From the NCBI GenBank assembly GCA_030562195.1, contig CM060199.1, forward strand, positions 30,152,338 to 30,216,337: a DNA stretch of 64,000 bases. Direction: 5' to 3'. The translations under genes and the position numbers were made by a program. The notes under the pieces are model-generated. The model searched no databases, was not told where the DNA came from, and worked only from the letters and a program-made list of their open reading frames with translations. Origin of the DNA: Nipponacmea schrenckii. Lineage: Eukaryota; Mollusca; Gastropoda; Lottiidae. Below, piece after piece: positions 33,366 to 45,818 of this stretch (positions within the stretch are counted from its first letter, which is position 1; every line of letters starts with the position of its first letter).

Positions 33366-33917
33366 TTTGGGATAATTAAGACTTATTAATTCAAACATAC
33401 TTATATGTTGCAATCACTGATATTAACTGTGAACACACATTTCAACATGCTAATATCGTTAATAAAGCCCGATAATTGATACGTGAGTTGCTTGGAACAC
33501 CTATATATTATTGCGATTGAATTCAATATGTTTATCATGGATAATACGACATGTGCTCTAAAACAATGTGTAGGTCTAGTGGTCAGTGCTTTTTAAGGTG
33601 ATGGACTGTTCATGCCGTAGAAATCCTAAGAAGTTAGTTTGTTGTGGCAAAAACTCACTTTTTCCAATTTCTACTGCATCACAGGAAATCATATCTAGTT
33701 TATTCGCACCTGAAGTCAACATCAAATGGAATCAAAAGTGAAAGGACACAGACATATCAAGATAGCTCTTTACGTTTCAACATATACATGTTTGAAATAA
33801 CTTTACATCCATGAAGGCTGTTGTAATAATGTTGTGTTGGGACGCTGTAAAACTCACCTATTCTCATTTAAATTTACAATTGTATTCATGCATTGTCTTG
33901 TATCTCCTTCCTATCAG

Positions 33918-34022
33918 AATGATGAAGGTCCTACAGCCCCTCTCCTCGTCAGCAAAAAAAAAGCAGTACCCGAAATACAACCATGCGATAGAGCTCAATT
34001 TTACATGGACAATAACAGATGA
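33918..34022 (+). CDS. Candidate terminal exon, gene unknown
   Basis: A strong acceptor (TCTCCTTCCTATCAG) is followed by a coding-like 34-codon stretch ending in TGA: 'NDEGPTAPLLVSKKK', then 'CDRAQFYMDNNR'. It could be an alternative last exon of the upstream 177-aa gene or of an unrecognised gene, but no matching in-frame donor was found. Confidence 0.25.
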   Translation, partial: NDEGPTAPLLVSKKKAVPEIQPCDRAQFYMDNNR

Positions 34023-34936
34023 AACTGTAAAAACAAAACAAAAAGGGGGTATACTATCTTAGTACTTATACAATCACGTCCGTGACTTTCAAACAAGAGT
34101 TAACGCGATAATAATGCGAATATTCAAATACATGTAATCACTATAGGAAAAGCCCTATTGAAAATCATTTTTTACACTACAGACGCATACCGTTAGGTAT
34201 ACTAGTAAGGATATTGATGGAGCATTTGGTATAATAACCCTTAAATACATCATCGTCTGTCACGATCCACAAATAGTCGTTGGGACGAGGAAGAACGAAA
34301 GATCGATGACTTTGAGTATTGGACTTTACGAAAGTCCTCTATCCTATGATCCTTTCAGCGTATCAATAAACTGAGAAGAGATGGGCATTTAGGAATGACA
34401 CGGGCTAAATCTTGGTAATCTTCAATAAAGATCGCAAGGCTTTGGTGGAGTCTGGTAGGCTCCAATTGGACAGCGAAGCGATAAGGGCTGGTGTTAATGG
34501 AACCATTTCTCCATATCCATGCAAGTATTGTCGTTGAGGTTATGAAAATAACAGTCTTATGTGTTGAAAGCATTAAGCCATTTGATGGAGCGACTCCAAA
34601 ACGAAGTATATGATAAAACCATTCATCAAATAGATTAAAAATTACTGTCTGAATGGTGCTTTAGTATTATTTGACTCAAAATCATGTGGACTCATTTTAA
34701 AGTCCGTGCTATTTTTAGAAATACTCCTTTTCCCTCCCTGTTTGGGCTTTTTGAATGTTAATTTTTGACTAATTTTTGGGAGAAGATATTGAGAGATTTT
34801 TATAGGCGGAAGGATATTTCTTAAAATAGCCGTTTTGTGTGCTTTGTAATTTCAGCACATATTGATAAAATATAGTGGTCTACATTCATTTTGAGATGCC
34901 AAAAGTTTCATGGTCATGATATATTGAATATTAGTA
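34023..34936. other. Intergenic, no gene seen
   Basis: A 72-codon minus-strand frame at 34355-34573 has no recognisable family and no supporting signals. Confidence 0.4.
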
Positions 34937-36575
34937 CAAAGATAGCTTGCCAGGCAAGGTAATATACGCCCACTGGCAGCATTTATTTCAAATAAATTTT
35001 TTTCAATAAGTGGAATGAAATATTCAACCTTCCACCATATATTTTTTCTAGGGTCTCTAGTTTCCTTAAAAAACTGTCAAGAATTGTACCTAATAACAAC
35101 TCATTAAATATTTTTCGGTATTTTTATGATTTGCAATAGGGTTGACCCTTAATAACATTTTGATATTAAACAATTTCAGCGAGTTTTGTCAAAAATGAAT
35201 GCTTAGAGTGTTCACAAGTCAAAAGTTGAAAGCGTTTTTGAAAACAGGCGCAATAACTGACACGAAATATTTTTCGATTTATCTGATTTTCAATAGGGTT
35301 TATCCTTGTGAGAAAACAAATACTAAAGCCAAGTTTCATCAAAATCCATTCAAAATTGTTCTTTCTATATTGTTTACGAGTTAAATTGAACGCGTTTTCA
35401 AAAAAAGGGCAATAACTTGTACTAAATATTTCGATTTTCAATAGGGTTCATCCTTGCGAGAAAAGAAATACTCAAGCCAAGTTTCATCAAAGTCCATTAA
35501 AAATTGTTCTTTCTAGAGTGTTTACAAGCTAAAATTGAACGTGTTTTCAAGAACAAGGGCTATAACTGACACTAAATATATTTCGATTTATTTGATTTTC
35601 AATAAGGTTCATCCTTGGGTAAAAACAAATACTCAAGCCAAGTTTTATCAAAATCCATTAAGAATTGTTTTTTCTAGAGTGTTTACAAGCTAAAACTGAA
35701 CGCGTTTTCAAAAACAATGGCAATTACTGATACTTAATATTTTTCGATTTAACTGAATTTCAATAGGGTTTATCCTTAGGTGATTACAAATACTCATGCC
35801 AGGTAACTTCAAAATCGCTCAAGAATTGTGACTTGTAGAGTGTTTACAAGGCAAAAGTCCAACACATTTTAAAGAACAAGGGCAATAATTCGTATCAAAT
35901 ATATTTCGATATTTTCCATTTTCAAAAGGGTTCATCCTTATGTGATATTAAACAATTTCAACAAGTTTTGTCAAAATCGGTTAATAACTGTGCTTTGTAG
36001 AGTGTTTTAAAGCCAAAAATTGAACGCGTTTTCAAAAACAAGGGCAATAACTGATATTAATTTTTTTTAGATTTTACTGGTTTTCAATAGGCTTCATCCT
36101 TGGGTGATAACAAATACTCAAGCCAAGTTTCATCAAAATCCATTAAGAATTGTTCTCTCAAGAGTGTTTACAAGCTAAAATTGAACGCGTTTTCAAGAAC
36201 AAGGGCAATAACTCATACTACATGTTTTTCGATTTCGCTGATTTTCAATAGGGTTTATCCTTGAGTAATAACATACTCTCACACCAAGTTTCATCAAAAT
36301 CAGGCAAGAATTGCACATTGTAGAGTGTTTACGAGCCATTCAAGAACAAGGGCAAAAACTCATACTAAATTTTTTCCGATTTTGCTGATTTTAAATAGGG
36401 TTCATCCTTGAGTGATCATAAACACTCATATAAAGTTTCAATTAAATCCGTCAAGAATTGCACCTTGTAGAGTGTTTACGAGCAATTGTGGACAGACGGA
36501 CGGACGGACCGATGGACGGACGGACGTGGGTGACGACAATAAACGCCCCCCATTTCATGTGGGCGTATAAAAATT
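34937..36575 (+). mobile_element. Internally repeated element, long copy (copy E)
   Basis: Left end GATAGCTTGCCAGGCAAGG, then TACGCCCACTGGC. The core is about nine to ten units of roughly 150-160 bp (TTTCAATAGGGTTCATCCTT, CAAGCCAAGTTTCATCAAAA, AGAGTGTTTACAAGC, GAACGCGTTTTCAA, AAGGGCAATAACT). The right end is a GACGGACGGACGGACCGATG run, then a hairpin ending ATGTGGGCGTATAAAAAT. The core differs from A and D but shares the PuAGTTTCATC and GGGCAATAACT motifs. Confidence 0.75.
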
Positions 36576-37813
36576 AACTAATGTAATGATCAGGCTTTCG
36601 TGTAGCATATAGCAAAGTTTTCAACGAGATTTGGAAAAGTTATAAAAGGTTGAATGTCGTAAATTAACATGGCAAATGAATTGGTGGAGTCCATGTAAGA
36701 CAACAGCCGCCACTGTATGTAGATTAATTTTTATGAAATCTTGGTAAATTCGATTTTGACGATTTTTGATTAACAGCTTATGAGTTAATGTCGTTGACTC
36801 AGGGAAACGAAATGCAGCGGATTGTATTTAATTACGTACTACGGTACCTGTATGTTTTTACTGTATAATAAATTACTGTATCTGCGAAATAGAAGACATA
36901 TATGTAGGCCTAATGGTTAGCAAATCTTTTGAGCAATTTATAGTATTTGACTAACAGTTGAAAATTTGTTAATAAATCATAATCGATGCATCCGATCTCT
37001 CTTTCTCAAGGTGACCTTCACCTTAGATTAGAAGTTTATCTTGATATATAGATCACGTTGGACACTAGTAACGGACAGGTTTAATGTTTCTATTGAAATG
37101 TTTGTTAGATGTTAAAAGACATTTATAATAAAATAATAAAAGCGGGCTATCGAATAAAGGTTTATATTTTGTTTACTCTAAAAAAAATATTATATTCGCA
37201 TTCCTGAAGCATGTATAAATATGTATGGAGAATGAATATACATATCTAACGAAGGCCACAGGCCATTATGAGAAGTAATTATGTTGTTTTGTAGGTGGTT
37301 TTGTTTATCATCCGTATCCAATAAACCTGTTGGGTTATAAAGTCGGTTAATGTACATGTACATGTCAAGACGTCGTCACATTATAGATTTGTTCACTTTT
37401 GGTGTTTCGTGTATAGACTGACAAACACGTCATTTCGGCACCGACTTAATGCCCATGAATCGCTTAATATGTTACCCCCCTGAAGCCATTATCCAGACTA
37501 TTTTAAATGTTAAATAAGATGTATCAATTACCAAACCAACAGTACAAAGCTATCGAATAGATCCAGATCAAACTACTAACTATCTATACAACACCAAGTC
37601 TTCTATATCAGTTTTTTTTTAATTCAATACTTTATTCAGTTATCTATACAATTTTAATAATTTAAGAGTGGGAGTCTGAAAACAAGCTTAGCTTATTTTA
37701 ATTCATTTCCCAGTATATATTCAATTTACAACATATATATATAATCACAATTTAAATGTACATGACATACAAATCATGTATAAACAAATATATGAAAAAG
37801 AAATCACCTGTGC
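36576..37813. other. Intergenic, no gene seen
   Basis: AT-rich sequence without convincing exons. Palindromic ACATGTACATGT lies near 37353. Confidence 0.4.
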
Positions 37814-37817
37814 TTAA

Positions 37818-38289
37818 AGGGGCACAGGCTTGATTTGTTTCGGACAATCATCCGACAGCCTCAAACACATGAAATTTTTTGTTTAGCTAATCAGAAATAG
37901 TCTACAGAGCTTACCTTTGAAATTTGAGCCTTCAAATCCATGGGTATACATATTTATCCGTGTTTGAAAATCATAATGTCTTAAGATATTATGAACGTCC
38001 CGCCATATTGGAAAATCAAAGAGTTATAAATAGACTACTGCGCAGGCCCACACTGATAAAACAAAAAGAAAATACATGTAATAACAATTGTAGATTTTGT
38101 CAACAGGACACACAATTTTCAGACTGACTGAAGACCAGCCGCGTACAGCACGGAAAAAAAATAAAAAGTGAAATTTTTGAGGTATATTTCAAGGTATTTT
38201 GCGATTTTCTTAGAGCTTGAGTATCTCTGAGGACTGTTTAAATGTAACAAAGGCCCAAAACGACCACTAAAAATCAAGATTGTGCCCCT
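37818..38289. mobile_element. 472-bp TTAA-flanked inverted-repeat element
   Basis: The ends AGGGGCACAGGCTTGATTT (left) and, on the opposite strand, AGGGGCACAATCTTGATTT (right) match at 17 of 19 positions. Both are directly flanked by TTAA (37814-37817, 38290-38293). This is consistent with a second piggyBac-type MITE family, distinct from the one at 14447. No coding capacity. Confidence 0.75.
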
Positions 38290-38339
38290 TTAAGGTTCTG
38301 TTTTAATATATATTTCTATGTTGCTCTACATTTCATACT

Positions 38340-38369
38340 ATAGATGGATATAGATAGATAGATATAGAT

Positions 38370-38402
<33 letters not shown>

Positions 38403-38590
38403 GATAGATAGATAGATAGATAGATAAAGAGATAGATAAAGAGATAGATAAAGATAGATAGATAGAGATAGAGAGATACTGTGGATGGATGGATGGATGG
38501 ATGGATGGATGGATGGATGGATGGATGGATGGATGGATGGATGGATGGATGGATGGATGGATGGATGGATGGATGGATGGATGGATGGAT
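38340..38590. repeat. Compound GATA / GGAT microsatellite
   Basis: (GATA)n with GATAAAGA variants at about 38340-38478, followed directly by an almost perfect (GGAT)n tract at 38484-38590. Confidence 0.95.
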
Positions 38591-39225
38591 TGATGTATCA
38601 GTTTCAGTCGGAAGCAGATGTTAGTTGTCATCTACTGACCAACCAACCTTTGGGTGTCTGATCATTATATGTGTATTTAAAATACACCTATAAGCTTTAA
38701 CACTCTCATCTTTTAATCTTCCCATTTCCTGTCCCTGGTCTGATCCCCTCGCACCCTTATCATATCTATTGTAAATACACATTACCTTCCCTATGTACAT
38801 GAATTATTTCACTATTTATCTTTTTATTGCGAAGCAGATTGACATAAGCCCTGAGCTTATTTCTGTATCGCTATTTGCTGTATGTCTTTGCACGTTTTTG
38901 TGTATTTATTGAAATGATCGTATAGTTTAAAAAAAAATAAGCTTTAACGTCCGCAAATCAAAAACCGGTGAATGGATTAACTACTGATCGTAAAACGTGA
39001 TTATTATAATCCCCTAAGTAAAGGACATTTAACAATTATATTTATTTAATAGTAATATAATTATCATTATAATAATTATCCTGTAAATACATAGTTTAAC
39101 GCCATCATTCTAAAACGAAAAGACATAATCCTATAAAAGATTTTTTATTTCAATCGTTTTATAAAATATATTTCAAAATTAATTCAAGACTGTTTACAGA
39201 AGGCCTATAATTTTATGTGTACTTG
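38591..39225. other. Intergenic, no gene seen
   Basis: No exon or mobile-element terminus recognised. Confidence 0.4.
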
Positions 39226-39582
39226 AAATCCCACAGTACTGAAGACAATATTCATACTACAGAAGACACCATCAACATTACAGAAGACAACGTCAACCTC
39301 ACAAAAGACAACGTCACAAAAGAAAACACCCACATTACAAAATGGCATTAACAATACAAAAGACAACACCAATCTTACGGGATACAACATCAACAGTATA
39401 AAATTTGAAAAAAAAAAGCTTAAATAACCGATAATAAATTTAAACTATGAAGGCATTGAAGACAAAATCCACTTTACTGAATACAACACAAAATTATAGA
39501 AGACATTATCAACATTACAACATCAACATAACAGAAGACATCATGGACATTACAGAAGACAACACCATCCTTAGCATTTAGA
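39226..39582. repeat. Degenerate ~20-bp minisatellite, left part
   Basis: Imperfect units on 'CATTACAGAAGACAACATCA' with period around 20 bp. The array continues at 40736-40830 after the inserted SINE and Harbinger-like element. Confidence 0.75.
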
Positions 39583-39951
39583 GGATGGGAGCCGCGGTCG
39601 CTCAGTGGGTTAGATGCTTGCTCGCTAACCTGAAGGTCCAGGGTTCAATCCCGGCAAAGGTCGAGATGAACTTTCGGATTTTTCAGACCGGTTTCCCCTT
39701 GTCAGTAATGCAGTTCGGAGGGACTGACATGGAAAAAAGCGTCTATTCGTTCGGATGGGACAATAAACCGAGGCCCCGTGTGCTACAGGTTGTGCAATTT
39801 AAAGATCCCTCGACAGTTGGAATCGCAAAAAGAGTAGGCTAATGCCGCTGTCCTGGCAAAATTTCCCTCATTGTACACTGCATGGCATTGCCCGTATTCA
39901 TTAGCCCATGAGGTGCAGAAGAATAGGACGTAAAACTCCATTCATTTCATT
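39583..39951 (+). mobile_element. Full-length tRNA-derived SINE (family 1) with 12-bp target duplication
   Basis: The head has an A-box-like GTCGCTCAGTGGGTTAGATG and a B box GGTTCAATCCC. The body contains GTTCGGATGGGACAATAAAC and GAGGCCCCGTGTGCTACAGG, resembling the conserved central domain shared by many invertebrate SINEs. The tail is ACGTAAAACTCCATTCATTT. A perfect duplication TTAGCATTTAGA flanks it (39571-39582 and 39952-39963). An 85-codon frame inside it is incidental. Fragments occur at 11449, 12050, 17381 and 46222. Confidence 0.9.
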
Positions 39952-39981
39952 TTAGCATTTAGACAGTATATCAATATCATA

Positions 39982-40732
39982 AGCCGCGTTTAGACAGCCA
40001 TGAAATCTGGCCTACTTAAAGCGAACCGTACTCGGTCCGGGCTCGGCCTGCTTGGCCGGTACCGTTTACACCATAGCTATCATATCCAAGTGTGATTGGT
40101 CTAGTTAGTATAATATATTTGATGTCTCAGTTGGATGTCTCAGTGTCGTATATACGACACTGGGATGATGTCCATGGTTTACACAGCACTGTTTTCACTG
40201 GGCCAGAATCTTAATACAGACCGCTCTCTAGTCAAAGGAGGTAAAAAAGATCACTAATAGACAAAATGGCACCTTAAACAAACAAATCCTTGGCGAGCTC
40301 CTTCCAGTTGGACTTGTATAGTCTCGTCACCCCAAATAGCGATCAAAGCTTCGGTTTCTTCATTAGTCCAAGTAGCTCCCCGTTGGGCACACATTTTAAT
40401 GCTGATGTTTGATGTAAATAATAATTTAAGCCTAGCTTGTCATTCCCGCGGATAAAGTAAAAAGGTCAAGGCCACTATAGCGCAAGCGCAATGGTCTCAG
40501 CAAAGTGGGCATTGTGATCTCGGCACAGTGGCGCGTTTACACAGCACTAATATTTTGCCACTCCGTACTCGGTCCGGGCCGATACCACATCTTCTTGCGG
40601 GACTCGGTCCAATTGAAACTAGCACGGTGCCGAGCCCTCTCAGTCTCAACAAGTTTAGACAGTCACTTTTTCTGTCGAACCGTACTCGGCTCGGACTTGG
40701 CCCGGATTACTTTCGGTTGTCTTGACGTGGCT
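39982..40732. mobile_element. Harbinger-like DNA element remnant
   Basis: Imperfect inverted ends (AGCCGCGTTTAGAC versus AGCCACGTCAAGAC on the other strand) are flanked by a 3-bp ATA duplication (39979-39981, 40733-40735). Subterminal GAACCGTACTCGG/GGCCCGG motifs recur near both ends and at about 40561-40580. Inside is a short SANT-type frame on the minus strand, as in PIF/Harbinger elements. No DDE nuclease frame is present. Confidence 0.55.
40254..40394 (-). pseudogene. Truncated Myb/SANT-like DNA-binding domain, 46 aa
   Basis: An ATG-initiated frame reads 'RGATWTNEETEALIAIWGDE', then 'IQVQLEGARQ', then an unrelated tail and stop. The W-x11-W spacing and the 'W..EET.ALI.IW' pattern match the first helices of the Myb/SANT-like domain common in Harbinger-associated proteins. 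Helix 3 is missing, so it is probably a broken transposon gene. Confidence 0.6.
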
Positions 40733-40735
40733 ATA

Positions 40736-40830
40736 GAAGGCAATATCAACCTAACAAAATACTACAACAACCTTACAGATTACAACATCAACATTACAAT
40801 AGATTACTATGCTGACAGAAGAACAATCGT
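40736..40830. repeat. Degenerate ~20-bp minisatellite, right part
   Basis: Resumes the pattern of 39226-39582 (ACCTTACAGATTACAACATC, AACATTACA). The two inserted elements thus split one original array. Confidence 0.6.
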
Positions 40831-43764
40831 AAATTCTATATCAGTTTTCAAGTTCAAAATTTAATAAATATTTCAGAAAGCATTTCAATTTCCTCTTAAC
40901 AGTATCATACTAGGGATTTTTCAAAATAAATAGCACAAATTGGCTAATCGCTGCAACAATCAAAGCGCCAAAAATATTTAATTAGCGAACGAATATATAG
41001 ATGTCAATTTAGCTTCATTGTTGTGTCTATTAAACTTATTTTCTTCAAATCTATCTGATAAACAATCCAGCGTTAGGATTAACAACCACAATCAAATCGA
41101 TTTACTCACTCAATAGTCTTTCACTCTATGTTAAAATTAAAAGAAAACTGCTAATGGCACCTATTGTTATGTCCATCAAAAAAAGTTATAACATTGGATC
41201 CATTCAAATCCGAAACAAATTTGCTAGTCTCACCACAATGTAAACTGAATGTTATTGAAAATAGAGAAAGCCGTGATCAAACTGATAAACTTTCAATTAA
41301 CCGCTTACATTACCGTTACCGAAATATAATATTGTATTCTAAATAGTCCAACACTTTCATCAATATAATTTAAAAACAGAATTTGTCATCAGCTTCTGTA
41401 GTGATGCATCAGACCACGATAAAAATGTGTCCAACTATATTGCAGTAAAATTAGGTGGTCTGAGAACGGTTGCATCGTGTCAATAAAAACGTTCTCCACA
41501 CGGTGGAATTCTTCTTGAAGAAGTTAAAATTAATGCTTGTAGTGATCAAAGATCGTGTAATATAATCAACAATGTACTGAATAGGCCTAATAAAAACTGT
41601 GAAGATCGTCGTCCATTAGGCTTGCACAGTACAGCGTCCTCGGAACGGTTACCGTTTACATTACTTCAATTTATCGAGTCTGTTCTGAGAACCGTTCCGA
41701 GACGCAACTCACTATATATTAGCCTATTAGTTCTATCTTCGAAAACTGGAAGATCATGGCTGAAAAATCAAAACCAGATCCAAAGTTATCATTAACGCAT
41801 CTAACTTACTGATCCCAAGAGGAAGGACAAAAAGGTGCTAAAGTCGAGATCTATATACCACACTAAGGAATCTGAAGGTCAAAAATCAAAATTTGGAACA
41901 TGAAGATCAAAATGAATCTTTTAGGAAAATTATTCAAATGAAACATCAATGTATTCCAACATCAGTTTACTCGATCAAGTGAATCAAAACGTAATATTCA
42001 GTTTATAGACGTGATAAGGCTTGAGATAATACAAGTTGTGATCGATACTTAGATGCACAGAGCACATAATATATAACACAAGAATTTCAATTCTGCTTTA
42101 AAAAACTTTTTATGGATATTATACTTTATAAGATTTGAAAGTTGGTAATAAGTTCTGGGTTCACGATATTTTAATTCATGTATTAGACTGGTGGTATCAG
42201 ATATCCATCGAATTCGCTTTTGTCTAATCAAAAAATTATTTCATAGGTAGGCCTATAAACATACCAAGTTACTCCAAATCAGATCAGAACTGCAGTTATT
42301 GTCGCTTTCATAAGCCAAATCAAAATGTGCTTATATTTTAGGCTTCATTGTAATTTAATAAATTTTTTCAAAATGAGGAAAAGAATAACTTTCATCAAAC
42401 GGACCACAGAGCACTTTATGCTAATATTTCGAAATCCTTGGTCACGAATTTACTTACATATATCGAGAGCAGAACTTGTTCTTTGAAAATAAGGATACTT
42501 ATAAACCACAACGTCTGATCCATTCCATTTTTTCGGCTGTAGACAAAGAGTTTATACATCAAAGACTAATTAGCATCATAAATATGAGTCGTTTATTCTT
42601 AAGTCATATAAGCTTTCGTTTAATAATAATTAGGAAACACCCATCAAATTTGACGGCAGTTTTAATCCCTGAGGTGTTTATGGCTATTAATTCCCTCATA
42701 AAACTCTCGTCAGAAAACAGCGTCTGCAAGTCATTGAGTGTGACTGAAAAACACCTACCAGCTAATTAACACTTACCCAAACAAAAGAAAACCAACTTAT
42801 TTCGAATGGATTTAAATCTAAAGTACTGAACAAAGGACATGTTGTTAAGAGGACCTGCAGAAGATATTTGCAATGAGGTTTAACGTCTCGCATTGTTTAC
42901 CTTCTTTGTCTCACACTCGTGCATGACTGATTTTATTTTCCCCCCATCTAAATGGTTTGCAACTTCTAACATTTAAGGATGACAGACAACTGATTGACAC
43001 TTGGCTATGACAGACACGTTGTAAACATCGCCCTGTTGAATCACATTATAGTGACCTCCCCCGAGACGCTAGTCGGTTATCTGCTAGACTAATATTTAAC
43101 AGGCGTAAAAATAAATTATTGGGAAACAATTGACATGTCAAAATCTCAAGATGTTTTACCCATACCAAGAGGATTGTCAGTGTGACAAATTTATGACATC
43201 AAATTACGACATACCTTTTTAATATTTGTAAACAAATTAATTAGGCGTGTTTGATTGATAATTATTTTTGAGTGATTGAATAGTTGGTGACGTCATTCTT
43301 CACACACAAATACAACCAAAACTGACAATACTTGTCAAATTTTGAATGAAAAAATAGTGACTTCTGTTAAAATGATCATCGTCGTGTTGTAGTTTTGTCT
43401 TTGTGTATAATGTGTCCAAAGGCGATCTTCTGATATAGTTTACGTAGATCTAATATCAAACCATAAAACCTACTGTAACACGTTTTTTTAAAGATATTCA
43501 TAAACAGATGCCATGAAAAAGAATACAGGCGGTCTGAAATTTAATTAAGAATCCTTTTAATGCAGATATATTTGAATCGTGAGATAGTTGAATATCAACT
43601 CTGCAGGGTAATATAATATGTGTCTGGTCGTGGCATCACATATAAATCATTGACACGTGAGTTTTAATAGTGTACATTGATTAAGACAGACTAAAGCCTA
43701 CATACGTAAGTGACGTCATGGTTCCATGTAAAGTATTCATTTTATTTTGTCAAGTCATATGTTA
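40831..43764. other. Intergenic, no gene seen
   Basis: Short frames only (for example 97 codons at 42476-42769, no recognisable family). An inverted pair TCGGAACGGT / ACCGTTCCGA lies at about 41640-41700, possibly a small MITE. Confidence 0.4.
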
Positions 43765-44510
43765 AAAGATAACTTGCCAGGCAAAGAAATATACCCTCAC
43801 TGGTTGCATTTGTTTAAACAATATCTCTTTCTATAAAAATAGCAAATGATATAATTTAAATAAAAAATTAGTCGATCTAGAAACAAGCTGGAATCTTATA
43901 TTAATCCATCTCGCCCGTATAGTAATACAAATATTCATTAACAAGGAAGATAAATAATTACAATACTGGTAGCATAAAATCTGAATAATAAATTACTGGT
44001 AGCATAAAATCTGAATAATAAATTGGGCAAAACTAAAAAAAACATTCATTGAAAATTGTTATCAATGCCAATGCCCACAAAAAGTTTCATCAAAATCCAT
44101 TGAAAATTGTAGCTTCCATTGTACCCATAATACAATTTTACTAAGTAAAGGACAATAACTTAAAGACTGTTTATCGAAAAATCTTAAAATTCAAACTTGA
44201 TCGCCGTCTTAGAAATTCCAATACAAGTTTCATCAAAATGTAATGAGAATTGCAGCTTCTATTGTATTAACAATATTTTAACGTGATTTTTCATAAGTAA
44301 AGGGCAATAACTCAAAAACTGTTCATTGAAAAATCATCAAATTCTCATACTGTATTTTATCAAAATCCATTGAAAATTGTAGCTTCCACAATTAACCTGT
44401 TGACACAATTTTACTATGTCAAGGGCTATAACTCAAAACCATTCATAGAAAAAAAAAACGCGTCGAATTCGAACTTCACTGTCGTCTTATCAATGCTCAT
44501 AGAATGTTCC
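43765..44510 (+). mobile_element. Internally repeated element, 3'-truncated (copy F)
   Basis: Left end GATAACTTGCCAGGCAAAG, then a decayed TACCCTCACTGG. About four core units of the copy A type follow (AAAGGGCAATAACTCAAAAA, AAGTTTCATCAAAATCCATT). The GACGG run and terminal hairpin are missing. Confidence 0.65.
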
Positions 44511-45595
44511 TCTTCTGCGTTGACCTTAGTCATGTATTTTAACTTGGTTATATTCACGTATTACTATCAGATCATTAACAAACTCTGAATTGTGTCCAAG
44601 TGACCATACTAGATGGAATAAAGGCATACTGGAGGAGGTTAATATTATATCTTGATCAGTCCTTTTAATTTGTCAAAAACAAATTAGGCTATTAAGTGAC
44701 AGAATAAGTTCAATTCAACTGGTTAGGTATTTTATACAGAACAAGACAGCCACAATGTTTCTAAAAATCGTTTTTTTTAAATATCACAGAGGCGTAATTT
44801 AATGGGAAGAAATGATAATGAAAACAAACTGAAAATCACCACAATGTAACGGAAATGGAAACTAGGAGATATTATGTCGTTTTCCGCGACGTGATAAACA
44901 TAATTATGATATTTGATACGTTAATATATATTTACAAGATGTCATGACAACACGACTGTGCTTATTACGACCTGTACAAAATGTATCATTAATTTGAATA
45001 GAAATGGGTAAGGAAGCAGATTTCAGGGATGGTCATCTTTAAATGCATATATGGTACAATGTCTAATTGTGTTCATATATCAATAAGTCAATGTAAACTT
45101 GTGTTTCAGCAAACCTTGTCCCCCTATTTTTGTCCCGCACATTTTTTCAAGTCAATTAAACCCTGTTTGGAATATAGATCAATATTCGTGGCTAACTCAA
45201 AATCAATTTTCAGCCTTGAATCAAAATGACTAAAATTTAATCTTTTCATGTTAATCTTTGTTGAGAAGTTAACGCGGTTATCAATTATCAGGCGTTAAAC
45301 AGCTGGTGGGATTTGCCTATGTGTTTTTGAATGAAATTCAATTACGTAGTTACTACATAACACTTCCAGTCTGTATTTAAACCTTCAAGACAGTATACAC
45401 AGTGTTCGTGTTATCAATTGTCGATATGTCCTTAATCACTATCCCATTGTGATAAACCGCTCATAATGCTTTGAAGATTACTATGATGGCGGATTAAATC
45501 TAGTTTCATCAATATAGAACAATAAATGTCACCGCCAAAGATTAATCCCCGACACGCCTGATTGATGGACATTAGCTTTTGAACACGCCCTAAAG
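44511..45595. other. Intergenic, no gene seen
   Basis: AT-rich sequence leading to the promoter of the gene at 45819. Confidence 0.4.
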
Positions 45596-45775
45596 CAGTA
45601 ACCAATCAGTTATCGATTATATCGTGTAACTATTTTTAGTGACCAATAGAAAGCTAGACCGTAAGGTTCAAGTTATTTGTACAAGGTAAACACATGTCAC
45701 GTGACGAAATCAAACCACGTGTTTGATGATTGAAGGTATGGTATATAACACGCGGTACTCTATCAGTAATGGTAT
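45596..45775 (+). promoter_or_regulatory. Compact TATA / E-box / CCAAT promoter
   Basis: Two CCAAT motifs (about 45601 and 45643), a palindromic GTCACGTGAC (45696-45705), a second CACGTG (45716-45721) and TATATAA (45742-45748) lie in order before the ATG at 45819. The TATA position predicts a start site near 45772. CACGTG sites are bound by USF/MYC/MITF-type bHLH factors, and their core also fits the HIF half-site. Confidence 0.6.
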
Positions 45776-45818
45776 CTTACTACACCTTGACATATTCTAA
45801 AACTACTTTACTGTGAAA

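Noticed and set aside
38338..38631. 97-codon 'HPSIHPSI' repeat frame
   Set aside because: Translation of the GATA/GGAT microsatellite.
39585..39842. 85-codon frame and apparent tRNA-like sequence
   Set aside because: It is the body of a tRNA-derived SINE; the head is too degenerate for a functional tRNA and the frame is incidental.
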